A DNA stretch of 64,000 nt from Desulfuromonas sp. KJ2020 (GCF_024197615.1 NZ_JAKUKE010000001.1:1468773-1532772), one strand, 5' to 3'. Counted from the stretch's first letter, positions 10,371 to 19,383 are shown. Program-made: numbers and translations. Notes: a model not told the origin generated them from the letters alone.

Positions 10371-11887
10371 GATTTCCCAGGGCCGCCGAGGTCGACATCA
10401 TGCTGCTGTTGGAGGGGACCTTTCCCTTCGTCAGCGGCGGCGTCTCCAGTTGGGTGAACCAGATGATACGCGGATTCCCACAATGGCGCTTCGGTGCGGT
10501 CTTCCTTGGCAGCCGGCGGGAAGATTACGAAGATTTCAAATACGAACTGCCGGACAACCTGATCCACCTTGAAGAGCATTATCTCCACGGTGACAAGCTT
10601 AAGCCCGTTGTCACACCCTGTCGTGGAGATGCTCAGGGTTTCGAGGTTATTCGAGAACTGCACGAGTGGTTTCTCAACCCTCAACAAGGCTCCCTGCCGG
10701 AGGGGATGAAAAACCTGGCCTTTTATCGCGATTCTCGGCACGGCGTCGATTTCTTCCAGTTTCTCCATGCGGAAAGATCCTGGGATTTTATCGCCGAAAA
10801 GTATCGGACACGCTGCACCGACCCTTCCTTTGTCGATTATTTCTGGACCGTCCGCAATATGCACATGCCCGTATGGCAACTGGCGGAGATCGCCGCCAAT
10901 TTGATTCCAGCCCGCCTTTACCACACGGTCTCCACGGGTTATGCCGGTTTTCTTGGTGCCCTTCTCCATCATGCGACCGGGCGCAAACTGCTGCTGTCGG
11001 AGCATGGCATCTATACCAAGGAGCGGCGCATCGACATTCTGCACAACGAGTGGATTCTGGATCGCCGCAACCCCCTGCAGAAAGACCTGACCGAGGTCAG
11101 TTACTACCGGGAGCTGTGGATCCGCTTTTTCGAGACACTGGGCCGATTCTGCTACGATGCGGCCGGCACGACGATCTCTCTCTTTGAAGGGGCACGCCAG
11201 CGGGAGATTGCCGATGGCGCGACGGCAGAGCGCACCCGGGTGATCCCCAACGGTATCGAGCTGTCGCACTTTTCTCCCTTGCGCCGACTGCGGCCCATGG
11301 CCCCGCCGCCCATCATCGCTCTGCTCGGTCGCGTTGTGCCCATCAAGGACGTCAAGACCTTCATTCGAAGCCTCCGCATTTTGTCTGCCCGCCTTCCCGA
11401 GGTGCAGGGGTGGATTGTCGGACCGACGGACGAGGCGCCCCACTATGTGGAGGAGTGCCGCCGCTTGGCCGAGAGCCTCGCGGTGGACGACCGGGTTCAT
11501 TTTAAGGGATTCATGGACCCGCGAGAGCTTTTCCCCCAGATCGGCCTGCTGGCCTTGACCTCCATCAGCGAGGGCTTGCCCCTGGTGGCTCTGGAGGGCT
11601 ATGCTGCCGGCATCCCGCTGGTGGCTACCGATGTCGGCTCCTGTCGCCAGTTGGTGGAAGGATTGGGCGTGGAGGACGAAGCCCTGGGACACGCCGGAGC
11701 GGTGGTCCCCATCAACAATCCCCAAGCCGTGGCCGAGGCCTGCCTGGGGCTGCTGTGCGATCCGGGCGCCTGGCAGAGGGCGCAGGCAGCGGCCGTGGCC
11801 AGGGTGGAGCGTTTCTACACTCAGGAGAGGATGTTCACCGAATATCGGCAACTTTACGAGGAAGGACTGGCACCATGGCAGGCATAG
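10358..11887 (+). CDS. pelF: PelF, cytoplasmic glycosyltransferase polymerising Pel
   Basis: 509-aa GT4-family glycosyltransferase (Pseudomonas PelF 507 aa) that uses UDP-sugars to build Pel. The GTG at 10358 was chosen because GGGGGG lies 7-8 bases upstream and the length then matches the family; a TTG at 10343 would lie on that purine run. Visible landmarks: LLEGTFPFVSGGVSSW near the N terminus, HGIYTKERRIDIL, the nucleotide-sugar block RVIPNGIE, and the GT4 ExxxxxxxE motif in SISEGLPLVALEGYAAG. Overlaps pelE by 13 and pelG by 13 bases. Confidence 0.94.
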   Translation: MARVRFPRAAEVDIMLLLEGTFPFVSGGVSSWVNQMIRGFPQWRFGAVFLGSRREDYEDFKYELPDNLIHLEEHYLHGDKLKPVVTPCRGDAQGFEVIRELHEWFLNPQQGSLPEGMKNLAFYRDSRHGVDFFQFLHAERSWDFIAEKYRTRCTDPSFVDYFWTVRNMHMPVWQLAEIAANLIPARLYHTVSTGYAGFLGALLHHATGRKLLLSEHGIYTKERRIDILHNEWILDRRNPLQKDLTEVSYYRELWIRFFETLGRFCYDAAGTTISLFEGARQREIADGATAERTRVIPNGIELSHFSPLRRLRPMAPPPIIALLGRVVPIKDVKTFIRSLRILSARLPEVQGWIVGPTDEAPHYVEECRRLAESLAVDDRVHFKGFMDPRELFPQIGLLALTSISEGLPLVALEGYAAGIPLVATDVGSCRQLVEGLGVEDEALGHAGAVVPINNPQAVAEACLGLLCDPGAWQRAQAAAVARVERFYTQERMFTEYRQLYEEGLAPWQA

Positions 11888-13245
11888 GGTTCGAACTGCG
11901 CAAACTCCTGCGCCGGGATACCTTCTCCGGACTGATGATGGCCTATGCCTATGCCGGCGTCATCAGTTCCGGCCCCTGGGTTCTGTCCATCGTGGCGGTG
12001 CTGATCATTGGCGTCTTTTCCGTGCCGGTGGTGATCCCCCCTGACCTGGTCCGTCAGTTTCAGACCATTCTGACGACGATCATCGCGGCCAGCCTCATTC
12101 TCAGCGGCTTGGTGCAGCTGTCCTTTACCCGCTATTGCGCCGACCGTATTTTCAAAAAAGAACACGGGCTGCTGCTGCCCAACCTCAACGGCCTGCTGCT
12201 GCTGGTGAATATCACCGCCGCTGCTCTGGCCATTCCCCTGGTCATCTTCATCTTTCCGGGATTGAGCCTGCTGCTGCGCCTGCTCATCGTGGCCAGTTTT
12301 GTGACGGTGTGCAACGTCTGGATCGGCACGATCCTGCTGTCGGGGCTCAAGGCCTACAAGGCCATCCTGTTCAACTTCCTGCTGGGGTACGGAATCGCCC
12401 TGGTTTTGGCCTGGGGCCTTCGTTACTGGGATCTGGAAGGGTTGCTGCTGGCATTTCTTGTCGGCCAGTTTGCCCTGTTCAAGGGGATGCTCTACGTCGT
12501 CTATCAGGGATATCCTTCCCGGCATTTCATTCAATTCGATTTCCTGCGCTCCGGTCGCATGTATCTTTCCCTGGTCTTTACCGGCTTTTTTTACAACATC
12601 GGCATCTGGATCGACAAAATCGTCTTCTGGTACCATCCCTGGACCAGCGAGTCGGTGGTTGGCCTGTTGCGCGGTTCGCCCATCTATGACCTGCCCGTCT
12701 TCATCGCCTATCTCGCCATCATCCCCGGGATGGCGGTTTTCCTTATGCGCATCGAGACCGATTTTGTCGAATACTACGACCATTTTTACGATGCCGTTCG
12801 CGAAGGAGGCTCCCTGGGCTACATCCACGAAATGAAGGATGAGATGGTCCGTATCACCCGCGACGGCATCTATGACATCATGAAAATCCAGGGGATCGTC
12901 ATTCTGCTGGTGGTAGTGGCTGGCGGCACGTTGCTGCAATGGGCCGGGATCTCCCGGATTCATTTGCCCCTGCTGCAGATCCAGGTGGTGGCTACCGGCT
13001 TCCAGGTGGTGTTTTTGGGGCTGCTCAATGTCTTCTTTTACCTTGACCGCCGTAACCGGGTGCTGCTGCTCACCGGCCTTTTCATGGTGCTTAACGGTCT
13101 GCTGTCCTGGCTCTCCATTCAACTCGGCCCCTTCTTTTACGGCTATGGTTTCGCCCTCTCTCTCGTCATCGCCGTCAGCGTCGGCATGGTACTGCTCGAT
13201 CGGGATCTCGAACGGCTGGAGTACGAGACCTTCATGCTGCAATAA
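11875..13245 (+). CDS. pelG: PelG, Wzx-like multipass membrane protein of Pel export
   Basis: 456 aa from ATG 11875, exactly the length of Pseudomonas PelG. GAAGGA lies ~8 bases upstream of the start. The N terminus MAGIGFELRKLLRRDTFSGL is typical of PelG, and around 12 hydrophobic segments follow, as in polysaccharide flippase (Wzx/MOP) relatives. It is the inner-membrane translocation subunit working with PelD, PelE and PelF. Last gene of the pel operon; no strong hairpin follows, but a new promoter for the next gene begins 20 bases on. Confidence 0.93.
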   Translation: MAGIGFELRKLLRRDTFSGLMMAYAYAGVISSGPWVLSIVAVLIIGVFSVPVVIPPDLVRQFQTILTTIIAASLILSGLVQLSFTRYCADRIFKKEHGLLLPNLNGLLLLVNITAAALAIPLVIFIFPGLSLLLRLLIVASFVTVCNVWIGTILLSGLKAYKAILFNFLLGYGIALVLAWGLRYWDLEGLLLAFLVGQFALFKGMLYVVYQGYPSRHFIQFDFLRSGRMYLSLVFTGFFYNIGIWIDKIVFWYHPWTSESVVGLLRGSPIYDLPVFIAYLAIIPGMAVFLMRIETDFVEYYDHFYDAVREGGSLGYIHEMKDEMVRITRDGIYDIMKIQGIVILLVVVAGGTLLQWAGISRIHLPLLQIQVVATGFQVVFLGLLNVFFYLDRRNRVLLLTGLFMVLNGLLSWLSIQLGPFFYGYGFALSLVIAVSVGMVLLDRDLERLEYETFMLQ

Positions 13246-13265
13246 GATCTGCAGAGGTGGAATAT

Positions 13266-13293
13266 TTGCACTCTCGTCCGGCGGTGCTAGTAT
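13266..13293 (+). promoter_or_regulatory. Candidate sigma-70 promoter for the Gln-rich small protein
   Basis: TTGCAC (13266-13271), 16-base spacer, TAGTAT (13288-13293). Predicted start near 13300, about 50 bases before the chosen ATG. Confidence 0.45.
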
Positions 13294-13349
13294 GAAACTA
13301 ACCACGGATTCCCCGTGGGGGAAAACAAATGAACAAGAGGGAGGCGAAG

Positions 13350-13757
13350 ATGAAACGTCGGTCTATTGTGGGAGCGGTGCTGGCGGCGGCGATCCTGGTT
13401 CCAGGTTCCGCCGTTTTAGCGCAGGAGCAGATGCAGACGCAGGAACAGATGCAGACGCAGGAACAGATGCAGACACAGGAGCAGATGCAGACACAGGAGC
13501 AGATGCAGACACAGGAGCAGGCTCGTGAGCAGGTTTATGGCTGGGAGCTGATGACAGAAGAAGAGCGTCTGCAGCATCGGGAAAAAATGCGCACCCTGAC
13601 CACGGAGGAGGAGCGCAACCGTTACCGTCAGGAGCATCACGAGAAAATGCGGGAAAGGGCGAAGCAGCAGGGGGTGGAACTCCCCGCCGGCCCGATGCCC
13701 CATGGCAAGGGGATGGGGCCGATGGGTCCCGGCCCGAAGGGTGGCGGTAAATATTGA
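13350..13757 (+). CDS. Secreted Gln/Glu-rich repeat protein, function unknown
   Basis: 135-aa exported protein. ATG 13350 was chosen over ATG 13329 because AGGGAGG lies 4-10 bases upstream and a normal signal peptide (MKRRSIVGAVLAAAILVPGSAVLA-QEQ) follows. The mature N terminus is five copies of EQMQTQ, then a charged helical part (MTEEERLQHREKMRTLTTEEERNRYRQEHHEKMRERAKQQG) and a Gly/Pro/Met-rich tail. It lies between the pel operon and a terminator and has its own promoter. The MTEEE..HREKMR pattern is reminiscent of small periplasmic proteins of the CpxP/Spy kind, but that is only a resemblance. No function is assigned. Confidence 0.75.
   Translation: MKRRSIVGAVLAAAILVPGSAVLAQEQMQTQEQMQTQEQMQTQEQMQTQEQMQTQEQAREQVYGWELMTEEERLQHREKMRTLTTEEERNRYRQEHHEKMRERAKQQGVELPAGPMPHGKGMGPMGPGPKGGGKY
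13422..13520 (+). repeat. 18-bp tandem repeat inside the Gln-rich gene
   Basis: Five consecutive 18-base units of the form CAGGAGCAGATGCAGACA plus a half unit. They differ only by synonymous changes (GAG/GAA, ACG/ACA), encoding EQMQTQ repeats. The run is in frame and likely to change in copy number. Confidence 0.95.
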
Positions 13758-13765
13758 TGCATAAG

Positions 13766-13794
13766 AAAAGGCCCGGAGCACCGGGCCTTTTCTC
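13766..13794. terminator. Bidirectional terminator between converging genes
   Basis: AAAAGGCCCGG-AGCA-CCGGGCCTTTT: GC-rich stem flanked by A-run and T-run, usable on both strands. It separates the Gln-rich gene (+) from the PEP-synthase-like gene (-). Confidence 0.9.
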
Positions 13795-13806
13795 GTGGGG
13801 CCAGGC

Positions 13807-16389
13807 TCAGCGGTAGCAGAGGAGTTTTTGCGAAACCACGTCGGCCAGCAGGTGCAGGCCGTCGCCGGGAAGCTGGCAGACGCGGACGACCCGGCGATAT
13901 TTGCTGCTGGCCGGCATGAGGGCTTCCAGGCTGTTGGGCTGGGCGTCAAGCCAGGCCCGGTCGAAGGTACAGGTTTTGTTTTCGGGAAAAATGGCCAGGT
14001 AGAAGATATCCGTTTCCACCAGGTCCTGGAAGAAGTGGGAGCCGAAGGAAAGCTCGGGCATGAGCCCGCCGCTGCTGAAGGCGACTTCGCCCAGCACTGC
14101 AAAGTTATTGATCTCGGAAAATTTCACCGGGACTCCGAGGGCCGGCGTGGAGGTGCCCCAGCGCCCCGGACCCAGCAGCAGGGTGGGGCTCTCGAAGCGG
14201 TCGTTGATGCGTTTGTTGAGGCGGCCGATCAGGCGGGCGACGTCGTATTTTTCCGTCAGGGCGAGCCGGGAGTATTCCTCCGCATCGACGGAGATGACGC
14301 GGGTGATCTTCTGGGAGAGATTGCCCCCCATGAAGTTCCCCTCGCTCTGGATGAAGATCCGCTCGGCCGGAATGCTCTCGGGGATCTCCACCTTAAGCTC
14401 CTGCCCCTTGGTCTGCAGCGGTCGGCATTGCACCACATTGATTTTCGGCGTCCCTTCCGGCGTGAAGTTGACCGTAAATTCAGCGTCGACGGGGTAGTCG
14501 TAGGCCTTCTCCAGGGTTTTTAGCAGGCGCTGCATCATGGGGGTGAAGTCGCCGTCTGCCAGCAGCCGGTCGAAGGTCAGCAGCCAGTATTCTTCCCCCT
14601 TACGGCCCCGCTCGGCCAATCTTTTCATGGTCTCCTCGTCCCGCACACCGTAGCGCTGGATGGTCAGGTCGGGGTTCTCCCGCAGCAGGGCGGCCAGATT
14701 GACCGTTTGCAGACTGTTGTCGTTGACGTTGAGCAGATCGACATCCCGCTGGGAGAACTTGCGGGTGTCCTCAAAACCGGCGTGGGGGCGCTTGAGGGGG
14801 GAGTCGAGGGCGACAATGCGGGGATAGTCTCCCTCCACCCGATCCACGGCCCGGGTACCGAGGCCGAGCACGAGCCGCAGCATGCCGGCCTGCGGGTCCA
14901 TCCCCTTGTCCCACACGAAGGTGTTGTAGGAGACGCCGACCCCGGCCAGTTCGGGGTAATAGAAGTGCCGGTGGTAGGAGCCGGAGACACGTTGGATCAG
15001 CAGGGCCATCTGCTCGTCGAGATGGTCGAGGCCCCGCTGCTTGCGGTAGCTCAGGGCGTCCTCGCTCATGGCGCTGGCGAAGATCTGGCGGATGGCTTCT
15101 TCGAGTTTTTCGTAGCGCTGTTCCGGGGTGCCCTGATTGACGCAGAAAAAACTGTCGTACTTGCCGGCGAAGGCGTTGCCGAAGCCATCTTCGAGCAGGG
15201 AGCTGGAGCGGACGATGATGGGATACTGGCCGTAGTATTCCAGCATCTTGCGCAGACTTTCCCGCACATACTCGGGCAGCTTGCCGTGCAGCATCTTCTG
15301 GCGCAGCTCCTCGGCGGCGCTGAAGTAGCCTTCTTCGGTTTTCTGCTCCATGTAGAGCTTCCACCAGCCGTTATGGACGATGTAGGAGTAGTAGACGTTG
15401 CTGCCGACGAAAAAGGAATCGTGGGATTCGAGGACATCGGACCAGTCGAACTCCGTGTCCCGGCGGAGAATGTCGCGGGCCAGCAGCATGCCGACGGTTT
15501 TGCCGCCGATGAAGCCGGTGCCGATCAGGCGCTTTTTGATGTGGAGCAGGTCCTGCAGAGAAAAGGTGCGCCGGGCCAGGGACAGCATGCGATCCTCTCG
15601 GCCGATGAGGTGGTGGCAGAGATGGTCGACCATTTTGGCCTGTTCCTCGTGAGCGTCCGGCTGGCGCGCGCATTCTTCGGCCTGGAGGAAGAGACGATGC
15701 CAGTGGTCCAGTTGGCGGGTGGCGCTGCTGCCGTCGGGGTCGGCCAGGCGCGACAGCATATTGGTGGCCTCATAGCTGTTGGCCAGAGGCATGAAGCGCT
15801 CCCCGTCCAGCCGGTGCGGCAGAAACATGGTGGGGGAGTGGCGTTCCCACACCTTGAGGGGATGAATATGGATGCGGCCGTCGAAATTGTAGACATCGAG
15901 CAGAACCTGGGTCGTCTCGCGGATGCGGGCGATGGTCTGCAGCGAGTGGCGGTCGCGGATGAGGGCGAAGTAGGCGACGGTGTCGAGTTCAAAGAGGTAG
16001 GGGCAGGTCACCTGGAAAAAGTTGCCGATCATGTGGTCGGTAGCCCAGGCCGACAGCAGGTCTGAGAGACAGTCAAAGACATAGAACGCCCCGATCCCTT
16101 CTGCGGTGATGATGGCGTGAATGCGGCTGGCAAAGGGCTCGAAACCCCGCCGGGCATCGAGCTCGTGAATCATGACGTCGTCACCGGGCGGGACCAGCGG
16201 AGGGTGCTGGCCGAAGCGCATATAGATAATGCGCCGCCCCTTTTTTCTGGCCGCTTCCACGTAAGGGGTGACAAACTGGCGGTAATCGTCGATATCGTCG
16301 ACCTTCCACACCACGTTGTCACCGATGCGCAGATCGTCGAGAATTTCATCCAGTCCCTTGAATCCGGTGGTCACCCGTTGTGTTTTCAT
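13807..16389 (-). CDS. PEP-synthase/PPDK-type ATP-grasp protein with KaiC-like N-terminal domain
   Basis: 860-aa cytoplasmic protein with an AAGGAGT ribosome site. Residues ~1-240 resemble a RecA/KaiC domain (TTGFKGLDEILDDLRIGDNVVWK...), but the Walker A loop is replaced by VDDIDDYRQF, so it is probably not an ATPase. Residues ~290-620 are the pyruvate/ATP-binding domain of PEP synthase and PPDK (GFIGGKTVGMLLARD, IIVRSSSLLEDGFGNAFAGKYDSF, LGLGTRAVDRVEGDYPR). The phosphohistidine swivel domain and PEP-binding TIM barrel of true PEP synthase are absent, so it cannot run the full reaction alone. The substrate is unknown. Stand-alone gene between a terminator and a divergent promoter region. Confidence 0.8.
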   Translation of the reverse strand: MKTQRVTTGFKGLDEILDDLRIGDNVVWKVDDIDDYRQFVTPYVEAARKKGRRIIYMRFGQHPPLVPPGDDVMIHELDARRGFEPFASRIHAIITAEGIGAFYVFDCLSDLLSAWATDHMIGNFFQVTCPYLFELDTVAYFALIRDRHSLQTIARIRETTQVLLDVYNFDGRIHIHPLKVWERHSPTMFLPHRLDGERFMPLANSYEATNMLSRLADPDGSSATRQLDHWHRLFLQAEECARQPDAHEEQAKMVDHLCHHLIGREDRMLSLARRTFSLQDLLHIKKRLIGTGFIGGKTVGMLLARDILRRDTEFDWSDVLESHDSFFVGSNVYYSYIVHNGWWKLYMEQKTEEGYFSAAEELRQKMLHGKLPEYVRESLRKMLEYYGQYPIIVRSSSLLEDGFGNAFAGKYDSFFCVNQGTPEQRYEKLEEAIRQIFASAMSEDALSYRKQRGLDHLDEQMALLIQRVSGSYHRHFYYPELAGVGVSYNTFVWDKGMDPQAGMLRLVLGLGTRAVDRVEGDYPRIVALDSPLKRPHAGFEDTRKFSQRDVDLLNVNDNSLQTVNLAALLRENPDLTIQRYGVRDEETMKRLAERGRKGEEYWLLTFDRLLADGDFTPMMQRLLKTLEKAYDYPVDAEFTVNFTPEGTPKINVVQCRPLQTKGQELKVEIPESIPAERIFIQSEGNFMGGNLSQKITRVISVDAEEYSRLALTEKYDVARLIGRLNKRINDRFESPTLLLGPGRWGTSTPALGVPVKFSEINNFAVLGEVAFSSGGLMPELSFGSHFFQDLVETDIFYLAIFPENKTCTFDRAWLDAQPNSLEALMPASSKYRRVVRVCQLPGDGLHLLADVVSQKLLCYR

Positions 16390-16502
16390 GCCGACTCCTT
16401 TTTATGCAGGTCAGATGTGATTGAAAAATCATGCCGAAGAGTGCCTGTTTTTATAGCATGACAGACCCCTTCTGGTCACGGTTTTCCTGATGTCGTGGGC
16501 GT

Positions 16503-16531
16503 TTGACCACGACTGGAAAAAAGCTTATGGT
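16503..16531 (+). promoter_or_regulatory. Sigma-70 promoter of mltA
   Basis: TTGACC (16503-16508), 17-base spacer, TATGGT (16526-16531). Predicted start near 16538, ~60 bases before the chosen mltA ATG. Confidence 0.6.
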
Positions 16532-16598
16532 ACATTCCTGCCAAGAAAAGGTTGTCGAAATGAATAAGAAGGATCGGAACAGATCAGGAAGGGGTGCC

Positions 16599-17789
16599 AT
16601 GATGAGGAATTTTCGTCGCCGCCTGGCGGGCCTGGCGGCCTGCCTGTTGCTGGGGAGCCTATTTGCCTGTGCGCCGCCCCCCAGGGTCGAGCTTCCCGTG
16701 GAGGAGGCACCGGAGGAGGCGCCACCGGTGCCGGTCCCTGTTCCTCCCCTGGCCCCCGTGGACTGGAATGCGGTCGATGGCTGGGAACAGGACGCCATGT
16801 CGCCCGCCCTGGAAGTGTTTATGAAAAGCTGCCGAAGCCTGCGCTGGCGGGACGGCTGGCAGGAGGTCTGCCGCGAGGCGGCAGAACTTAATCCCTATGA
16901 CCAGGCCGCCGCCCGTCTCTTTTTCGAGACGCGTTTTCAGGCCTATCAGGTGCGCAATGCCGACGGCAGCGATACGGGCATGATCACGGGATACTACGCG
17001 CCCGATCTGCGGGGGAGCCGCCAGCAGACCGCCCGTTTCCGCTATCCCCTCTACGCCGTGCCCGATGACCTGCTGGTGGTCGATCTGAGCGCCATCTACC
17101 CCGAACTGGGCAATTACCGCCTGCGGGGCCGGGTGGAGGGGCGCCGGGTGGTTCCCTACTGGACGCGGGAGGAAATCGATAGTGGCAAGCAGCCCCTGGC
17201 CGGTCAGGAAATCTTCTGGGTGGAAGATCCCGTCGAACTCTTTTTCCTGCATATCCAGGGGTCCGGCCGTATCGTGCTCGAAGGCGAGGACCCGGTCATG
17301 GTGAATTACGGCGACCAGAACGGCCATCCCTATCGTTCCATCGGCAAGCTCCTGCTGGAGCGGGGGGCGATGACCCGCGACCAGATGTCCATGCAGAACA
17401 TCGCCGCCTGGGCCCGCCAGAATCCCGATCAGGTCAACAGTCTCCTCGGCGAGAACCCCAGCTACATCTTCTTTCGCGAGCTGACCGACGTGCAGAGCCC
17501 GCCGGGGGCCATGGGGATTCCCCTGACGGCGGGGCTCAGCCTGGCCGTTGACCCGCGTACCATTCCGCTCGGCGCACCGGTCTTTCTGCAGACGACCTGG
17601 CCTAGCAGTGATTTGCCTTTGCAGCGCCTCATGGTGGCTCAGGATACGGGCGGCGCCATCAAGGGAGCGGTGCGGGCTGATTTTTTCTGGGGGATGGGGG
17701 ATGACGCCGGCGCCTACGCCGGACGCATGAAGCAGCAGGGTCGCCTCTGGGTGCTCTTGCCGAAGGATATGACGCCCCCCGGTCTATGA
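16599..17789 (+). CDS. mltA: MltA-type membrane-bound lytic murein transglycosylase
   Basis: 396-aa outer-membrane lipoprotein that cleaves peptidoglycan glycan strands, leaving 1,6-anhydro-muramic ends. The ATG at 16599 follows GGAAGGGG; upstream ATG codons lack such a site. The signal peptide ends LGSLFAC with acylated Cys24, followed by a Pro/Glu-rich linker (residues ~25-55). The MltA double-psi-barrel domain is seen in MITGYYAPDLRGSR and FFLHIQGSGRIVLEG, and the C-terminal 3D domain in MVAQDTGGAIKGAVRADFFWG, which carries the catalytic Asp. The stop overlaps the converging next gene by six bases. Confidence 0.92.
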   Translation: MMRNFRRRLAGLAACLLLGSLFACAPPPRVELPVEEAPEEAPPVPVPVPPLAPVDWNAVDGWEQDAMSPALEVFMKSCRSLRWRDGWQEVCREAAELNPYDQAAARLFFETRFQAYQVRNADGSDTGMITGYYAPDLRGSRQQTARFRYPLYAVPDDLLVVDLSAIYPELGNYRLRGRVEGRRVVPYWTREEIDSGKQPLAGQEIFWVEDPVELFFLHIQGSGRIVLEGEDPVMVNYGDQNGHPYRSIGKLLLERGAMTRDQMSMQNIAAWARQNPDQVNSLLGENPSYIFFRELTDVQSPPGAMGIPLTAGLSLAVDPRTIPLGAPVFLQTTWPSSDLPLQRLMVAQDTGGAIKGAVRADFFWGMGDDAGAYAGRMKQQGRLWVLLPKDMTPPGL

Positions 17790-18314
17790 GACTGATGGCG
17801 CCAGCAGCGGTCGGACCGCCGCCACCGTCTCCAAGGCAACCTGGCCGGCGCTCTTGCCGCCGCAGTCGAGGCGCAGGTCGGCATGGCGCCGGTAGAGGGG
17901 GAGTCTTTTGCGGTAGAGGTCGTTCAGGGATTCTCCCGGCTCCATAACGACGCCGCGGGCGTCCAGGTCGTTGAGGCGCTCGACCAGTTCGGGGAGGGGG
18001 ACATCAAGGAACACGGCGATCCCCCGGCGCTTCAGGGCCGCCATGGCCGCGTCGCTGTAGACCGCCGAGCCGCCGGTGGCGATGACGGTCTGTTCGGCCG
18101 CCAGCTCGAGCAGGGTCTGTTCTTCCACCTGTTTCAGGGCGCTCAAGCCCTCGGCCCGAATGATGGCCTGCAGCGTCCTCTTTTCTCGCGCCTGAATCAG
18201 CACATCCGTATCGACAAAGTCCATGGCCAGCAGCTTGGCCACCACCACGCCGACGGTGCTCTTGCCCGCGCCGGGCATGCCGATGAGCACGATATTGCTT
18301 CGCGACCCTTCCAT
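17784..18314 (-). CDS. Shikimate-kinase-family P-loop kinase, divergent
   Basis: 176-aa nucleotide kinase. ATG 18314 was chosen: AAGGGCAGAGG precedes it and the P-loop GMPGAGKST then lies ~10 residues in, as in shikimate kinases. The Walker-type DTD (FVDTDVLIQ) is present. Several shikimate-kinase signatures are altered. The GGG of the substrate site reads ATGGSAVYS, the substrate Arg in the GExxFR helix reads GLSALKQVEE, and the lid lacks the usual RPLL. It would phosphorylate shikimate if AroK, but another small substrate is possible. It starts 76 bases after the quinone oxidoreductase gene on the same strand and may be co-transcribed with it. Confidence 0.75.
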   Translation of the reverse strand: MEGSRSNIVLIGMPGAGKSTVGVVVAKLLAMDFVDTDVLIQAREKRTLQAIIRAEGLSALKQVEEQTLLELAAEQTVIATGGSAVYSDAAMAALKRRGIAVFLDVPLPELVERLNDLDARGVVMEPGESLNDLYRKRLPLYRRHADLRLDCGGKSAGQVALETVAAVRPLLAPSVS

Positions 18315-18390
18315 CCTCTGCCCTTTCTCGCGGTTTCTGAAAATCGGGAACTCGGGCGCCCCCAGCTGGCGGCGCCCGAGACAAACCTTC

Positions 18391-19383
18391 TTACTCGGCG
18401 GCGATCTGCAGCACGATTTTGCCGAAGTGACGGTCTTCATCCATCATGCGGTGAGCTTCCACCACGTCATCGATGGAGAAGGTCTTTTCGATGATGGGCA
18501 CAATGCTGCGATCGGCGAATTTGGGCAGGGCCCGACGGGTGAATTCGGCCACGATGTCGCCTTTTTCCGAAACGGGGCGCGAACGCAGCACGCTGCCAAT
18601 GATCTGCTGACGCTTGACCATCATGAGGGCGAGATTGAGTTCCGCCTTGATGCCGCTGATGACGCCGATAATGACCAGCCGGCCCTTGTAGCCGAGGGAG
18701 TTCATGTTGGGGGCGAGGTACTTGGCCCCAACATGATCGAGGATGACATCGACCCCCTTCTTGTGGGTGAACTCCTTGACCACCTCGGTGAAGTCGGGGG
18801 TCTGGGTGTAGTCGATGACCAAGTCGGCGCCGAGCTCTTTCACCCGCTCCATCTTGCTGGGGTGGGCCGTGACGATGAGCTTGGCGTTGGGGGTCAGCGC
18901 TTTGGCCAGCTGCAGCGCCGCCGTGTTGACGCCACCGCCGCCGCCATGCAGGATGGCGGTCTGGCCGTCCTGCAGATCGCCGATCATGAAGACGTTGAGA
19001 AAGGCGGTGATGTACGACTCGCACACGCAGGCTGCCTCGGCAAAGCTCATGCTCTCGGGGATGGGCATCAGGTGGTTGGCGTAGGCCACCGCGTATTCGG
19101 CGTAGCCGCCGCCGCCCACCAGGCTCATGACCCGGTCGCCCGCTTTCCACTGGCTGACCTTGGGCCCCACTTCGGCCACCACGCCGGCCACTTCCAGACC
19201 GAGAATCTCCGAATCGCCGGGAGGGGGCGGATACTTGCCCTCACGCTGCACCAGGTCGGGCCGGTTGATGGAAGTGGCCATCACCTTGATCAGAACCTGG
19301 TTTTCACCGGGCACCGGCCGCTCTGCCTCACCCACACGCAAGACCTCCACACCACCAAAACCGTCGAGTTGAACTGCTTTCAT
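18391..19383 (-). CDS. Zinc-independent NAD(P)H:quinone oxidoreductase, MDR family
   Basis: 330-aa cytoplasmic medium-chain dehydrogenase/reductase of the quinone-reductase (PIG3/TP53I3-like) branch. The N-terminal GroES-like fold is seen in SINRPDLVQREGKYPPPPGDSEILGLEVAGVVAEVG. The Rossmann domain carries AILHGGGGGVNTAALQLAKA and VDVILDHVGAKYL. The catalytic and structural zinc cysteines of alcohol dehydrogenases are missing, which fits a quinone reductase. Start ATG 19383 has AAAGGAGGCAGG 6 bases upstream and a good promoter at 19441-19468. Confidence 0.88.
   Translation of the reverse strand: MKAVQLDGFGGVEVLRVGEAERPVPGENQVLIKVMATSINRPDLVQREGKYPPPPGDSEILGLEVAGVVAEVGPKVSQWKAGDRVMSLVGGGGYAEYAVAYANHLMPIPESMSFAEAACVCESYITAFLNVFMIGDLQDGQTAILHGGGGGVNTAALQLAKALTPNAKLIVTAHPSKMERVKELGADLVIDYTQTPDFTEVVKEFTHKKGVDVILDHVGAKYLAPNMNSLGYKGRLVIIGVISGIKAELNLALMMVKRQQIIGSVLRSRPVSEKGDIVAEFTRRALPKFADRSIVPIIEKTFSIDDVVEAHRMMDEDRHFGKIVLQIAAE

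Noticed and set aside
10268-11851. 527-codon minus-strand frame opposite pelF
   Set aside because: No start signal or recognisable domain; pelF motifs are complete on the other strand.
13422-13520. CRISPR-like repeat
   Set aside because: Units are contiguous, in frame and without spacers; it is a coding tandem repeat.
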